From Bryobacterales bacterium (GTDB lineage: Bacteria > Acidobacteriota > Terriglobia > Bryobacterales > Bryobacteraceae): DNA of 6,356 bases. The DNA lies in NCBI GenBank assembly GCA_025456495.1, contig JALOKO010000239.1, positions 1 to 6,356 on the forward strand, read 5' to 3'. The notes beneath the pieces are model-generated. The model ran no database searches, was not told the origin of the DNA, and worked only from the letters and a program-made list of their open reading frames with translations. Of this stretch, positions 5,230 to 6,356 are shown one piece after another. Positions within the stretch are counted from its first letter, which is position 1. Every line of letters starts with the position of its first letter. The translations under genes were made by a program, and so were the position numbers.

Positions 5230-6356
5230 ATGACGGTTTCCGCTATGAGTTACGAAACGAATGGAATCCACGCTGGCCTGGAGCCGCTGAGGGTATTGGG
5301 GCAGGAGCCCTCTTCGGGGGTCCACCTGACAGCTGCGCCTCCGCCCGCCGGGCGTCCGCAGGTGTGCGCGCCACCTCCTCCGCCGCCGGTGGCTGGCGTC
5401 GCCTCCACGCCGACGGCGCCGTCTCCGCAAGCCGCAAAGGCAGACGCCATCCTGCTGCCGCAGGTGCTGGGAATGCTGGAAGAGGGCGTCTGTTTCATCG
5501 ACACCCAGAACCGGATCCGGTCGTGGAACCAAGGCGCTGAAGCAATAACCGGATATCAAAAAGACGAAGTGATTGGCCGCTCCTGCTGTGATCGGGTGTT
5601 CATGCACACGACGCGGGCGGGGGAATCCCCATGTCATGGGGACTGCCCGACGCGGTCTGTTCTGGCCAGCGGACAGCGCCGGGAAGTGGAGATGTTCCTG
5701 CTACACAAACAGGGCCATCGGCTGCCGGTGTCCCTGCGGGTGGCGCCCCTCTACGGCACGTCGGGAGCGGTAATTGGCACCATCCACATCTTCGCGGAAC
5801 GGCGACACAGCCTGGCGGCGATTGAGCACGCGCGGGATTTTGAGCGCTTCACGTTTATCGATGCGCTTACCGGGATGGGAAACCGGCGCTATACCGAAAT
5901 CGCGATGGGACAGGCCTTTGAGGCCTTTGCGCGGTATGGACGACGCCCGGCGCTGATCGTATTTGACGTGGACCGGCTGCATGCCGTGAATGCCCATTTC
6001 GGCAAAGACGCCGGCGACCAGGTGCTGCGTTCCGTGGCACGGACGGTGGGCTCCTGCTTGCGATCCTACGATTTCCTGGGCCGCTGGGTGGACGACGAGT
6101 TTTTCGCGATTCTGGCCGACACCCATTCCGATCACCTGGCCGGGATGGCCGAAGAGTGTTGCCGACAGGTGGCCAGTTCCAGTGTGCTGCTGGGGTCCCA
6201 TTGCCTGCAGACAAGCATCTCCAGCGGCACCTCACTGCTGGTTCCCAACGATACTCCCGAAACCTGGCATGCGCGCGCGGCGCGGAACCTGCGAGAGGCC
6301 AAGATGGCCGGTGGCAACCGTGTGGTGGGCGACCCCGTGAATACCCTGTTTAACTG
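5230..6356 (+). CDS. PAS-GGDEF signalling protein with degenerate VDDEF signature and intact I-site
   Basis: Numbering is from the ATG at 5245; the in-frame ATG at 5230 adds five residues (MTVSA). Neither has a strong ribosome site; 5230 is preferred for GGTGGATGGG upstream. Residues 1-66 are proline-rich and probably disordered (APPPPPP at 42-48). Residues about 68-185 are a PAS domain: EEGVCFIDTQNRIRSWNQGA, then a Cys-bearing stretch (C114, C115, C130, C134) and LPVSLRVAPLYGTSGAVIGT. A short helix joins it to the GGDEF domain, which starts DALTGMGNRRY (206-216). Against PleD, metal ligand D241, guanine contacts N249 and D258, and the inhibitory site R273-S-Y-D276 are kept, but GG(E/D)EF is VDDEF (282-286), the phosphate-binding Lys is H246 and the Arg of GRN is G357. 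Cyclase activity is doubtful and c-di-GMP binding likely. No membrane segment is seen, so it is probably cytoplasmic. The last two bases are TG after codon 370, probably a TGA stop lacking one base. Confidence 0.9.
   Translation, partial: MTVSAMSYETNGIHAGLEPLRVLGQEPSSGVHLTAAPPPAGRPQVCAPPPPPPVAGVASTPTAPSPQAAKADAILLPQVLGMLEEGVCFIDTQNRIRSWNQGAEAITGYQKDEVIGRSCCDRVFMHTTRAGESPCHGDCPTRSVLASGQRREVEMFLLHKQGHRLPVSLRVAPLYGTSGAVIGTIHIFAERRHSLAAIEHARDFERFTFIDALTGMGNRRYTEIAMGQAFEAFARYGRRPALIVFDVDRLHAVNAHFGKDAGDQVLRSVARTVGSCLRSYDFLGRWVDDEFFAILADTHSDHLAGMAEECCRQVASSSVLLGSHCLQTSISSGTSLLVPNDTPETWHARAARNLREAKMAGGNRVVGDPVNTLFN

Noticed and set aside
5701..6201. Minus-strand open frame of 166 codons near the right end
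   Set aside because: It is antisense to the GGDEF domain, whose residues align with PleD at exact spacing on the plus strand.

Overview
The window is dense, high-GC bacterial DNA (roughly 60-65% GC by eye) holding five protein-coding genes. No RNA genes, insertion sequences or CRISPR arrays were seen. Gene content suggests a soil-type, metabolically broad bacterium: a two-domain glutamine-dependent NAD+ synthetase, a secreted YncE-like beta-propeller, a COG4692-type sialidase with a Tat-like TRRDALAALLAAG leader, and a cysteine-bearing PAS-GGDEF protein. Together these resemble Acidobacteriota of the Bryobacterales/Solibacter type. That assignment is an inference from protein style, not a proven placement.

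Layout, left to right. Positions 1-1041 (minus strand) hold the N-terminal 347 codons of a secreted beta-propeller protein that runs off the left edge. Directly upstream in the same operon, at 1042-2691 (minus), is a complete 549-residue NAD+ synthetase (nadE). Its TAG stop touches the ATG of the propeller gene in the same reading frame. A 246-bp divergent gap (2692-2937) carries an interrupted palindrome, a duplicated piece of the nadE translation-initiation region and four copies of a 23-bp tandem repeat. On its other side is a 260-residue class I SAM methyltransferase (2938-3720, plus). It meets a 397-residue secreted sialidase-like protein (3707-4900, minus) tail to tail with a 14-bp overlap. 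A second divergent gap (4901-5229) holds a clear 7-bp-arm palindrome and a run of potential stem-loops. It leads into a PAS plus GGDEF signalling protein (5230 to the right edge, plus) that ends within one base of the window end.

The genes do not form one evident pathway. NadE supplies NAD+ in the cytoplasm. The propeller and sialidase-like proteins are predicted to be exported and may act on surface or extracellular substrates. The methyltransferase substrate is unknown. The PAS-GGDEF protein is the most interesting. Its signature is VDDEF instead of GGDEF while its RxxD inhibitory site is intact at the exact PleD spacing, so it looks more like a c-di-GMP binding sensor than an ordinary cyclase. 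No wholly new multi-gene system is evident. The items most worth checking are this degenerate GGDEF protein with its structured upstream region, and the repeats and palindromes in the two divergent gaps.
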